Assembly (NCBI GenBank): GCA_002494135.1
Contig: DLBG01000082.1
Coordinates: 1-22,650, forward strand
Length of the DNA stretch: 22,650 bases
Direction of reading: 5' to 3'
Origin: Lachnospiraceae bacterium UBA7027
GTDB taxonomy: Bacteria; Bacillota; Clostridia; Lachnospirales; Lachnospiraceae
The notes below the pieces were generated by a model that did no database searches, was not told the DNA's origin, and saw only the letters and a list, made by a program, of their open reading frames with translations. Below are positions 6,971-13,538 of this stretch, in pieces (within the stretch, counting starts at the first letter, position 1; the number at the start of each line of letters is the position of its first letter). Made by a program: the position numbers and the translations under genes.

Positions 6971-8722
6971 TTATCTCAAAACATCCATAATCTCGGCAGT
7001 CAGCTTCTCCACGGATATTCCGTGAGCGTCAAGCAACTCATCCGGTCTGAATTCCGTATGGAAGGCTTTCGATAAACCGTGACAGCGTACACTCATCCGG
7101 CTGTCACCGTAAAATGCCGCAATGTTCTGTCCGTAACCGCCCATTACTTCACCGTCCTCAATTGTAATGACAACATCGTGATCGGCTTCCAGGCGGTTTA
7201 ACAGTTCCTCATCCAGATCGCTTACAAATCTCGGGTTGATTACCGTGATTTCCGTTCCGCTTTGCGATTTTACTTTGTCAGCAACTTCCAGGGCCATCGG
7301 CACAAGACCGCCGACTGCGATGAGCGCAACCCTGCTGCCTTTCCGTTCCGTCTTGTTCTTCAGAACGGAATAATCGGTATCGTCCGCAACGCCGGTCGAT
7401 TTTAAATTGTCAACCACTCTGATTGCAACCGGATGTTTTTTCTGCGTGGTTGCATAGCGGAACATCTGCGTAAACTCCTCATAGTTTGCAGGAGCAAGAT
7501 AAATGAGATTCGGTATGTGCGCAAACATCTGAATATCACAGATGGCAATATGGGTATTGGAATTCATTCCGTATGCACCGGGACTGAGAATTAAGAAAGT
7601 TGCCGGGCTGTCATTCAGGCAAACGTCATGAGACATCTGGTCATAGGTTCTTTGGAAGAACGGAGCAAACGTGCCAAATACGGCAGTGCCGCCGTTTTTT
7701 GCAATGCCGCCGGCCATGGCAACCGCATTTTCCTCAGCGATGCCAACGTCAATGAACTGCCCGCGTTTTACATATTCCTCACGAACGCCCTGCACGAATC
7801 CAAGTCCCATGGGCGTAGCCGCATTCAGTACAACGGCATTCTCGTTGGTATCAAGCAATTCCTTCAGACAGTTAAATACGACATTCTCACCCGCTTCAAA
7901 AGAATACAGCGGGGAGCCGTCCTCCACATGAAACGGTCCGCCTGCGTGCCAGCTTTCACGATTTTTTTCCGCATAAGGCAGCCCCTTTCCCTTGATGGTA
8001 TGAATGTGCAGCACAACCGGATGATCAATATCCTTCACGCTCTCAAACAGCTCCACCAGCTTCGCGGTATCGTGGCCGTCTTCCAGGTAGCGGTAATCCA
8101 GTCCCATTGCACGGAACAGATTATCCTGCGCTGTACCGTTAGTCTCACGGAGTTTTTTAAGCGTTTTATAGAGTCCGCCGTGATTCTCTGCGATACTCTG
8201 GTCGTTGTCGTTTACGATGATAATCAGATTTTTGTCATACTCTCCTGCATAATCGAGGGCTTCCAAAGCTTCACCGCCCGAAAGGGAACCGTCACCGATG
8301 AGTGCGATGATGTTCTCTCTGCGTCCGTTCAGATCGCGTCCCTTCGCAAGTCCGAGGGCAAGGGAAACCGATGTCGAAGTATGTCCGACGATGAACATAT
8401 CATGCTCACTCTCGGCCGGATTCGTATATCCCGTGACATCCTTAAAATGTGCCTCGTCCAGAAATGCTTCTTTTCTGCCGGTCAGTATCTTGTGCGGATA
8501 GCACTGATGTGATACATCAAATACAATCTTGTCTTTTGGGGAATCAAACACGTAATGTAATGCAACCGTCAGCTCTACAACACCGAGGTTTGGTCCCTGA
8601 TGACCTCCCGCTTTACTGATTTTATTGATAAGCGCAGCTCTTGTTTCGTCCGCAAGTGTCTGAAGTCCGGATATCTCCAGTTTTTTGATATCGGCAGGGC
8701 CGTTAATGTTTTCCAAATACAT
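6971..8722 (-). CDS. DXS-like thiamine-diphosphate enzyme (annotated type: 1-deoxy-D-xylulose-5-phosphate synthase)
   Basis: A 583-residue transketolase-superfamily protein closest in layout to 1-deoxyxylulose-5-phosphate synthase (pyruvate plus glyceraldehyde 3-phosphate). It keeps the ThDP/Mg motif GDG (143-145) to ND (171-172), the catalytic-region histidines in AGGHQGPNLG (H41) and WHAGG (H259), and the glutamate in GIAEENAV (E330). However, the canonical acceptor-site signature DRAG-x-x-G-x-DG-x-TH is replaced, without gaps, by LSPGAYGMNSNTH (379-391), and the canonical RYPRG by RVVDN (435-439). The protein is somewhat shorter than typical DXS (about 620). It may be the short DXS-like form common in Firmicutes, or a paralogue with a different acceptor; no gene symbol is given for that reason. 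The start has AGGAGG upstream. It precedes a hairpin and the MBL hydrolase. Confidence 0.8.
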   Translation of the reverse strand: MYLENINGPADIKKLEISGLQTLADETRAALINKISKAGGHQGPNLGVVELTVALHYVFDSPKDKIVFDVSHQCYPHKILTGRKEAFLDEAHFKDVTGYTNPAESEHDMFIVGHTSTSVSLALGLAKGRDLNGRRENIIALIGDGSLSGGEALEALDYAGEYDKNLIIIVNDNDQSIAENHGGLYKTLKKLRETNGTAQDNLFRAMGLDYRYLEDGHDTAKLVELFESVKDIDHPVVLHIHTIKGKGLPYAEKNRESWHAGGPFHVEDGSPLYSFEAGENVVFNCLKELLDTNENAVVLNAATPMGLGFVQGVREEYVKRGQFIDVGIAEENAVAMAGGIAKNGGTAVFGTFAPFFQRTYDQMSHDVCLNDSPATFLILSPGAYGMNSNTHIAICDIQMFAHIPNLIYLAPANYEEFTQMFRYATTQKKHPVAIRVVDNLKSTGVADDTDYSVLKNKTERKGSRVALIAVGGLVPMALEVADKVKSQSGTEITVINPRFVSDLDEELLNRLEADHDVVITIEDGEVMGGYGQNIAAFYGDSRMSVRCHGLSKAFHTEFRPDELLDAHGISVEKLTAEIMDVLR

Positions 8723-8752
8723 ACGTTTATCCTCCTGATTATTTTATGTATG

Positions 8753-8785
8753 TGAACCGGGGGGACGGGGTTAGTGGTTCATTTT
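8753..8785 (+). repeat. REP-like palindromic repeat, copy A
   Basis: First of six copies. Arms TGAACC (8753-8758) and GGTTCA (8776-8781) pair perfectly around a loop carrying the invariant core GGGGACGGGGTTAGTGG, followed by a T-run. Relative to copies B and D both arms change together (GG to GA and CC to TC), which preserves pairing. The right arm, read on the minus strand, supplies the TGA stop of the adjacent membrane-protein gene. Confidence 0.85.
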
Positions 8786-9570
8786 TCCTCCGGCACTTTT
8801 TCCTCCGTCACTTTTTCCGCGACGGATTTATAGTAGTTTCCTGCCCCGTATTCCGGAGTTTTGTTCATATACACCAAAAGCGCAATCGTATGAACAAGCG
8901 GAACAAATATTCCGATAATCGAAATCAAAAGCGCATTTTTCTCCGTATCATAGGTACGCACAATATCGTGCATTTTTCTCCATTTGCCTCCAATCAGGCA
9001 TGCTATAACAAACAGCCACGCCATAACCGACAGGACCGGCCCGATAACCGGGATAAAATCAAACAAACCGCTTACTTCCACGCCGAAGGTTGTCAGGATC
9101 AGAAATGCGATTGCCACAAGAAATCGCATGTCATGCGGTGCACGGATAAAGAATAAACGGAATTCCCTCTTCGGCAGCACAAACTCCAAAAACGTCTGCA
9201 TAAAAGGAATGAATGCAAAAAACGGATATTTATACCCCGCATTTTTCGCCATTCGGAAAAGCGCAAATGCCGGAATGAGATACTCCGTAATAAACAGAAA
9301 AATCGCCACTACCAGGCAGATGAATATAAGAACAACCATAGCGACTGCCAAAAACGCAACCAGACACATGGCAAGAATCGCAAATACGACAAACACTTCA
9401 AACCCGATGGTCAGCATAATTTCCGGGTCCAGATACCCTGTTGATGCGGACTGACTTACCGTATTCCCAATCTCATTCACACTTTCAATTAATTCGTTTC
9501 CAACTGCGTTCCAGTCAACTTCCGCCAACCCCTCCGCAGTCGTTCTTAATACTTCCAACAATTCTTCCAT
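8779..9570 (-). CDS. Polytopic membrane protein of unknown function
   Basis: A 263-residue protein I do not recognise by name. It has a soluble, acidic N-terminal region (1-50) followed by about five or six hydrophobic segments: two closely spaced ones at 52-95, then about 95-105, 120-130, 145-185 and 213-235. Between helices lies ALFRMAKNAGYKYPFFAFIP, a phrase resembling the small membrane proteins that carry an A-x-K-A-G-x-P-x-W/F-x-x-x-IP loop; that resemblance is weak evidence of kinship. The acidic C-terminal tail (TEEKVPEEK) ends at a TGA that lies inside repeat copy A. The start has AAAGGA nine bases upstream. It sits between the HD hydrolase gene and the DXS-like gene on the same strand. 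Confidence 0.65.
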   Translation of the reverse strand: MEELLEVLRTTAEGLAEVDWNAVGNELIESVNEIGNTVSQSASTGYLDPEIMLTIGFEVFVVFAILAMCLVAFLAVAMVVLIFICLVVAIFLFITEYLIPAFALFRMAKNAGYKYPFFAFIPFMQTFLEFVLPKREFRLFFIRAPHDMRFLVAIAFLILTTFGVEVSGLFDFIPVIGPVLSVMAWLFVIACLIGGKWRKMHDIVRTYDTEKNALLISIIGIFVPLVHTIALLVYMNKTPEYGAGNYYKSVAEKVTEEKVPEEK

Positions 9571-9605
9571 CGCAGTAATCCTTTATTAAAGCCTCCGTTT
9601 TATCC

Positions 9606-10541
9606 CTAATCAAATCTTTGGATTTCTTCAATTCCATAGATATACCTAAACTTAAGAATCGATGCCGAATCCTTCTCCTGGCCTTCCAGTTCTTCCTTCA
9701 GCGAGTTCTCTTTATCAATGATAAAATAGATGGTCGAACAACCATACTCCGCTGCCCTGGGCATAAAATATTCCGCAACCCATTTCGTATCGAGGGGATT
9801 GTCCTCGAATCCGTTTCTTGTATCTGCCGCATATTCACACCCGTCATGTTCCCGAATGACATCCAGTGCCTTCAAAAGCGGCTCTCTGTATTTTTCCAGT
9901 TCGCAGTATTTTTTCCAGCGAACCAAAACGACATTCACGGAACCAATAAAAAATACATCCGCCTGTTCAGAAAGAAAGATGCTTTCGTTCTCTATTTTAG
10001 AAACCGTATCAGCCTTGATTTCTTCCCTTAGATTCGAAAGCCAGTCGGAAAAGGCCACTGCATCAAACCCGTAGGTTTTGTTTAGTTCGAACTCATTCTC
10101 CGACCATGTATCGAGCGGAGACTCATTATGCTGAATTACCGCCTCGAGTTTGTCAAGCGCCTTGAAAATCTTCGCTTCCAAAGTCGCCTGTTCCTCCATT
10201 TCGGCATACAGGGACTGAAATGTTCCGCGTACCTCCTGTGGAAACGATTTTATCCATTCGGCAAGCAGCTCGTCCTCCGTCTTTCTGTCGGAATCCGTCT
10301 TGATAAAGGTCGGGATGTCGCCCGTAAAGCACTCCCCGAGATCATGTATAATACACATGCTTCTCACCTTATCCATATCTGCCTCGGGAAACTCCTTTTG
10401 AAGAAGCAAAGCCATCAAAGACATCCTCCAGCTGTGCTCCGCAACACTCTCTGTCCGTCTTGCCGATGTAGTACAATGTCTTGGTGTGTCTTTTAATTTT
10501 TCCGCCACATGTAAAATATTCAGAAACTCTCTTGTATTCAT
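9606..10541 (-). CDS. HD-domain phosphohydrolase (YfbR/HDDC2-like) with extra C-terminal domain
   Basis: A 311-residue two-domain protein. Residues 1-185 form an HD-domain hydrolase resembling 5'-deoxynucleotidases of the YfbR/HDDC2 group: H36 in SVAEHSWR, the HD pair H66-D67 in CIIHDLGE, and D130 in ALDKLEA are all present, so metal binding and phosphohydrolase activity are expected. Family members stop at about 190-200 residues. Here residues 196-311 add a second domain (VLVRWKKYCELEKYREPLLKAL, AADTRNGFED, WVAEYFMPRAAEYG) that resembles the STAS/SEC14-like domains of uncharacterised proteins. Its ATG overlaps the stop of the NhaC gene (ATGA, 10538-10541), so the two are translationally coupled. 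The hydrolase call is firm; the second-domain call is inference. Confidence 0.85.
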   Translation of the reverse strand: MNTREFLNILHVAEKLKDTPRHCTTSARRTESVAEHSWRMSLMALLLQKEFPEADMDKVRSMCIIHDLGECFTGDIPTFIKTDSDRKTEDELLAEWIKSFPQEVRGTFQSLYAEMEEQATLEAKIFKALDKLEAVIQHNESPLDTWSENEFELNKTYGFDAVAFSDWLSNLREEIKADTVSKIENESIFLSEQADVFFIGSVNVVLVRWKKYCELEKYREPLLKALDVIREHDGCEYAADTRNGFEDNPLDTKWVAEYFMPRAAEYGCSTIYFIIDKENSLKEELEGQEKDSASILKFRYIYGIEEIQRFD

Positions 10542-12055
10542 ATGTTTGTCTTTGTCCGGTTAAATATTTTATCTCCCAGTTTGCCGAGTACCATAACGGC
10601 TCCGACCAGCAGACACGATTCCGCTACAATTGCTATCCATGGTGATCCTGCAAATCCCGCTATCAGATATCCGACGGCACATACGATTGCAACAAGCGTA
10701 GCATAGGGAAGCTGCGTTTCCACATGCCTGATATGCTTACAGTCCGCTCCGGTAGATGCAAGGATGGTGGTATCGGATATCGGGGAACAATGATCCCCGT
10801 ACACGGAGCCTGCAAGCGTTGCTCCAAGCGCCGGGATCAGAAAACCGCCTGCCCCTTCCGTCTCGCAAATCATGGTAACGATGGGAATCAGCATTCCGAA
10901 GGTCCCCCACGAAGTTCCCATGGAAAAGCTCATAAGCGCTGCAATCACAAAAATCAGAGCCGGCAGGAGCGCAAGCGGAAGATTTGATTTTTCCACAAAT
11001 CCCGATATAAAAACGCCCGTACCGATTAACTGCCTGCATACACCTCCGAGCGTCCATGACAGAATCAGAATGAGCATCGGAGGCACGATATTTCCGATTC
11101 CGCTTACAATGCAATCGATGAATTCTTTCGGTTTCATCAGTTTTCTCGGCAAATATAAAATTCCAGCCGTAAGCAGACCCGCAAATGCTCCAAGGGACAA
11201 TCCCGCTGTCGGATTATATCCGATTGCCTCGGAGAAACTCACTCCTTTAAAGAATCCGCCGACGTATGCCATACCGAGGATTGCACAGATAATCAGTACA
11301 AGAATCGGAAGAACCAGATCGATTACCTTTCCCTTATTATCTCCGGATTCCTCGGTTTGTTCTTTCCCTTGGGTTTCCTTAAACGCCTTCTCTTCCGCTT
11401 TCTTCATCGGGCCAAAATCCAATCCCGTAAAGGAGATGACAAACACCATAAGAATCGTCATAAGTGCGTAGAAATTATAGGGAATTGTGGAAAGAAATGC
11501 ATGGAAGCCGTTCGTATCACTGACTTCGCTGGCAACCGCAACGGCCCAGCTCGAAACCGGTGCAATGATACAAACCGGTGCAGCGGTGGCATCGATGATG
11601 TAAGCAAGTTTTTCTCTTGAAATGCGAAGTCTGTCGGTAATCGGTCTCATCACCGTTCCGACCGTAAGGCAGTTAAACCCGTCATCAATAAAAATCAGCA
11701 TACCGAGTAAAGACGTTGCAAATGTAGCCGCTCTTTTACTCTTGATTTTCTTCCCTGCCCATTTTCCGTAAGCCAGACTTCCTCCTGAGCGGGAAACCAG
11801 CATTACCACGGCCCAAAGCAGTGCCAGAAATATAATCATGTACGCATTATCCGCAATTTTCGAGTACATCATGTCAAATGTCAGCGCAGTTGCGGATATG
11901 ACCGAGCCTCCCGTGGAAAACGCATAAATCAGCATTCCGGAGAACACTCCGACAAACAACGAAGAATAAACTTCCTTTGTAATCAATGCCAGAACGATTG
12001 CGATAAGCGGCGGCAAAATGGAAAGCCAGCCGGCTTCTATCATGGTAAATTCCAT
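10538..12055 (-). CDS. NhaC-family Na+/H+ antiporter
   Basis: A 505-residue inner-membrane transporter of the NhaC/ion-transporter superfamily, with about 11-12 hydrophobic segments. Diagnostic stretches are FIDDGFNCLTVGTVMRPITD (residues about 120-140) and the C-terminal SPISDTTILASTGADC before HVETQLPYA, both typical of this family. An acidic/Lys-rich cytoplasmic loop (MKKAEEKAFKETQGKEQTEE) lies near the middle. The transported ion is inferred from the family; some relatives move organic acids instead. I chose ATG at 12055 because a strong GGGGGAG site lies just upstream; an in-frame TTG four codons earlier is part of that site. Its stop overlaps the start of the HD-domain gene by four bases. 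Repeat copy B lies right upstream of the start. Confidence 0.9.
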   Translation of the reverse strand: MEFTMIEAGWLSILPPLIAIVLALITKEVYSSLFVGVFSGMLIYAFSTGGSVISATALTFDMMYSKIADNAYMIIFLALLWAVVMLVSRSGGSLAYGKWAGKKIKSKRAATFATSLLGMLIFIDDGFNCLTVGTVMRPITDRLRISREKLAYIIDATAAPVCIIAPVSSWAVAVASEVSDTNGFHAFLSTIPYNFYALMTILMVFVISFTGLDFGPMKKAEEKAFKETQGKEQTEESGDNKGKVIDLVLPILVLIICAILGMAYVGGFFKGVSFSEAIGYNPTAGLSLGAFAGLLTAGILYLPRKLMKPKEFIDCIVSGIGNIVPPMLILILSWTLGGVCRQLIGTGVFISGFVEKSNLPLALLPALIFVIAALMSFSMGTSWGTFGMLIPIVTMICETEGAGGFLIPALGATLAGSVYGDHCSPISDTTILASTGADCKHIRHVETQLPYATLVAIVCAVGYLIAGFAGSPWIAIVAESCLLVGAVMVLGKLGDKIFNRTKTNI

Positions 12056-12068
12056 ATCTCCCCCCAAG

Positions 12069-12102
12069 TGGACCAGGGGGACGGGGTTAGTGGTCCATTT
12101 TT
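12069..12102 (+). repeat. REP-like palindromic repeat, copy B
   Basis: Arms TGGACCA (12069-12075) and TGGTCCA (12091-12097) pair perfectly, flank the invariant core, and are followed by a T-run. It lies 14 bases upstream of the NhaC start codon, just outside the ribosome binding site, and forms a head-to-head pair with copy C. Confidence 0.9.
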
Positions 12103-12143
12103 CCCCTTATATAATCTGCATCGCCACCAACGAGTTGCCTGAA

Positions 12144-12180
12144 TGGCCCACTAACCCCGTCCCCATAGCTCATTTTTTTT
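12144..12180 (-). repeat. REP-like palindromic repeat, copy C
   Basis: Read on the minus strand: left arm TGAGCTA (12172-12166), invariant core, right arm TGGGCCA (12150-12144). Only five of seven arm positions pair, so this is the most decayed copy. It faces copy B across about 40 bases. The TAG inside its core (12151-12153) is the stop of the HXXEE gene. Confidence 0.85.
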
Positions 12181-12669
12181 ATTATATCGATACATCACCC
12201 AATGTGCAAATCTCAAATTCAGCATCATTAAAACCGCGGTTATAACCGTCAACACCGGTGTCAGCAGATTAAACGGCATCATCGGAATGCATTTGTACAG
12301 AATCAGCGCACAGACCGGCAGGCAGATAATACTGGTAATAAGCGACGGAATATATTTTCGGATATAAATACACAAAACAATATGAATCACAAAATGCACC
12401 GCCAGGGAAAGCATCAGCGCAAACCAGACTGTGTACAGAATTTTATTCGGAAAGTAAAAGGTCAGCAGACTGATTCCAAAAAACGGGATAAATTCCTCAT
12501 ATACAGCCGCAGCCATCCCTGCCGTTGTAAAATTCCTGTAAGCTTTGGTGATTCTCGGATAGCGTTCGTACACCCACGGATTCTTCCGGAAAAATCTCTC
12601 AAAACCGACAATCTCTTCCATATCGTGAATAATAAAAAGAATTGGCAGTAACAATATAAAATCTCTCAT
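12151..12669 (-). CDS. HXXEE-domain membrane protein
   Basis: A 172-residue integral membrane protein. The first helix carries HDMEE (H15, E18, E19), the hallmark of the HXXEE family, followed by the typical FERFFRKNPWV. Three more hydrophobic segments (about 50-75, 80-105, 110-160) complete a four- or five-helix protein. Family function is unknown; the His and Glu residues in the membrane suggest metal or proton handling but this is unproven. I chose ATG at 12669 (MRDFILL), with AAAGGAA upstream; the in-frame ATG at 12699 lies inside the preceding gene remnant. The last residues (LWGRG) and the TAG stop are encoded by repeat copy C, so the native C-terminus has probably been replaced or extended by the repeat. 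Confidence 0.8.
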   Translation of the reverse strand: MRDFILLLPILFIIHDMEEIVGFERFFRKNPWVYERYPRITKAYRNFTTAGMAAAVYEEFIPFFGISLLTFYFPNKILYTVWFALMLSLAVHFVIHIVLCIYIRKYIPSLITSIICLPVCALILYKCIPMMPFNLLTPVLTVITAVLMMLNLRFAHWVMYRYNKKNELWGRG

Positions 12670-12670
12670 C

Positions 12671-12772
12671 TTATTCCGTTCCTTTCCCAACAAGTTCATT
12701 TCCCATCATTTGAAGGATGGTCGCTGTGATTCCATCCTTTCTCGGACTCCCGTTTATGATCATCACTTTCAT
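12671..12772 (-). pseudogene. N-terminal remnant of an NAD(P)H-dependent FMN reductase/flavodoxin-like protein
   Basis: A 33-codon reading frame beginning MKVMIINGSPRKDG, the phosphate-binding loop that opens NADPH-dependent FMN reductases and flavodoxin-like oxidoreductases. It continues ITATILQMMGNELVGKGTE and stops at a TAA. Full-length members are about 170-200 residues, so more than 80% is missing. The stop lies one base from the start of the HXXEE gene, so the missing part appears to have been lost by deletion. It retains a ribosome binding site (AAAGGAG or AAAGAG) and a credible divergent promoter with TetR-type operators, so it probably still functions as a leader for the HXXEE gene downstream. 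Confidence 0.75.
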
Positions 12773-12802
12773 ACTCTTTCGAACTCCTTTACAGGCATCA
12801 AT

Positions 12803-12816
12803 TACACACTTGTGTA
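12803..12816. promoter_or_regulatory. Inverted repeat, probable TetR operator 1
   Basis: TACACA-CT-TGTGTA, a perfect 14-base palindrome, just downstream of the inferred start of the leftward transcript. The same half-sites recur at 12875-12898. A TetR gene starts 126 bases to the right, so it is the likely ligand. Confidence 0.55.
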
Positions 12817-12828
12817 CCTTTTGAACAC

Positions 12829-12858
12829 ATGATACAATACATAAAAAATACCTGTAAA
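12829..12858 (-). promoter_or_regulatory. Probable leftward promoter (oxidoreductase remnant / HXXEE gene)
   Basis: Minus strand: TTTACA at 12858-12853 as -35 and TATCAT at 12834-12829 as -10, with an 18-base spacer. The match is 5/6 in the -10 box. Operator 1 would cover the first transcribed bases. Confidence 0.45.
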
Positions 12859-12874
12859 TACAACGAAAACAAGT

Positions 12875-12898
12875 TACACAATTCTGCCGTTTTGTGTA
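12875..12898. promoter_or_regulatory. Inverted repeat, probable TetR operator 2 over the tetR promoter
   Basis: TACACAA (12875-12881) and TTGTGTA (12892-12898) are inverted arms ten bases apart, using the same half-site as operator 1. They overlap a weak promoter reading right (TTACAC at 12874-12879, 17 bases, TATTTT at 12897-12902), the position expected for autorepression of the TetR gene at 12942. Confidence 0.45.
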
Positions 12899-12941
12899 TT
12901 TTATCAAAGGAAAACAAAAGGTAAACAAAAGGAAAAACAAA

Positions 12942-13484
12942 ATGAATCAGACACAGAATCCTTCCGCACTCAGGTCACAGAAAGAAATAACCGATACGCT
13001 GCTGAAGCTGATGCGCAAATACCCTTACTGCGAAATATCCGTCAAACAGATTGTTTTGGAAACAGGCCTTGAAAGAAAGACATTTTATAACAATTTTACT
13101 TCAAAGGATGACGTCCTGGATTCGGTGATTAACCGGGCAATCAGGGAATACGTTCAGGCGCTTTCCGGCTCAGGGAAGGGACCGCTTGATGTAATTTTTG
13201 ATTTTTGCGAAAAGAATAAAAAACTGCTGTTGCTTCTTCATAAGAACGACCTGTTGTATCTTCTGCTTCTGAAGTTAAATAAAGTAATCCCCGAATACAG
13301 CGCTTCGTTGGATATGAGTAACAATCCTTTTGCGAAGCTGATCGGGGATCTTGAGCCGGACTATATTATTGCTTTCAATATCGGAGCCGTCTGGAATGTC
13401 ATTTTCAAATGGGTGGATCGCGGAATGACGGACTCCGCGGATGATATCAAGGCAACCATAACACAGTACCTGAAACGATTTTAA
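12942..13484 (+). CDS. TetR/AcrR-family transcriptional regulator
   Basis: A 180-residue DNA-binding regulator. The N-terminal helix-turn-helix is clear: ALRSQKEITDTLLKLMRKY (9-27), then ISVKQIVLETGLERKTFYNNF (32-52), the recognition helix being the ETGLERKTFYNNF part. The remainder is an all-helical ligand or dimer domain of the short TetR type; the ligand is unknown. I chose ATG at 12942, preceded by AAAAGGAAAAAC; an upstream in-frame ATG at 12894 would add 16 Lys-rich residues without an RBS. It sits between a divergent control region with two matching inverted repeats and a MATE transporter gene 54 bases downstream. Repressor of both flanking units is the natural inference. Confidence 0.9.
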   Translation: MNQTQNPSALRSQKEITDTLLKLMRKYPYCEISVKQIVLETGLERKTFYNNFTSKDDVLDSVINRAIREYVQALSGSGKGPLDVIFDFCEKNKKLLLLLHKNDLLYLLLLKLNKVIPEYSASLDMSNNPFAKLIGDLEPDYIIAFNIGAVWNVIFKWVDRGMTDSADDIKATITQYLKRF

Positions 13485-13489
13485 CATGA

Positions 13490-13518
13490 TTTTAATACAG
13501 GCATTTTTATTGTATAAT
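13490..13518 (+). promoter_or_regulatory. Probable promoter of the MATE transporter gene
   Basis: A consensus TATAAT at 13513-13518 with TTTTAA 17 bases upstream, which is a weak -35. The start codon at 13539 follows a GAGGG site, so the leader would be very short. It suggests that the transporter block can be transcribed separately from tetR. Confidence 0.5.
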
Positions 13519-13538
13519 ACAAATGAGGGTATGGGGTT

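Noticed and set aside
7628..8512. A 294-codon plus-strand open frame opposite the DXS-like gene.
   Set aside because: It is fully antisense to a clearly conserved enzyme, with no RBS and no protein-like domain pattern.
10872..11471. A 199-codon plus-strand open frame opposite the NhaC gene.
   Set aside because: Antisense shadow of a membrane-protein gene with biased codons; no family resemblance or RBS.
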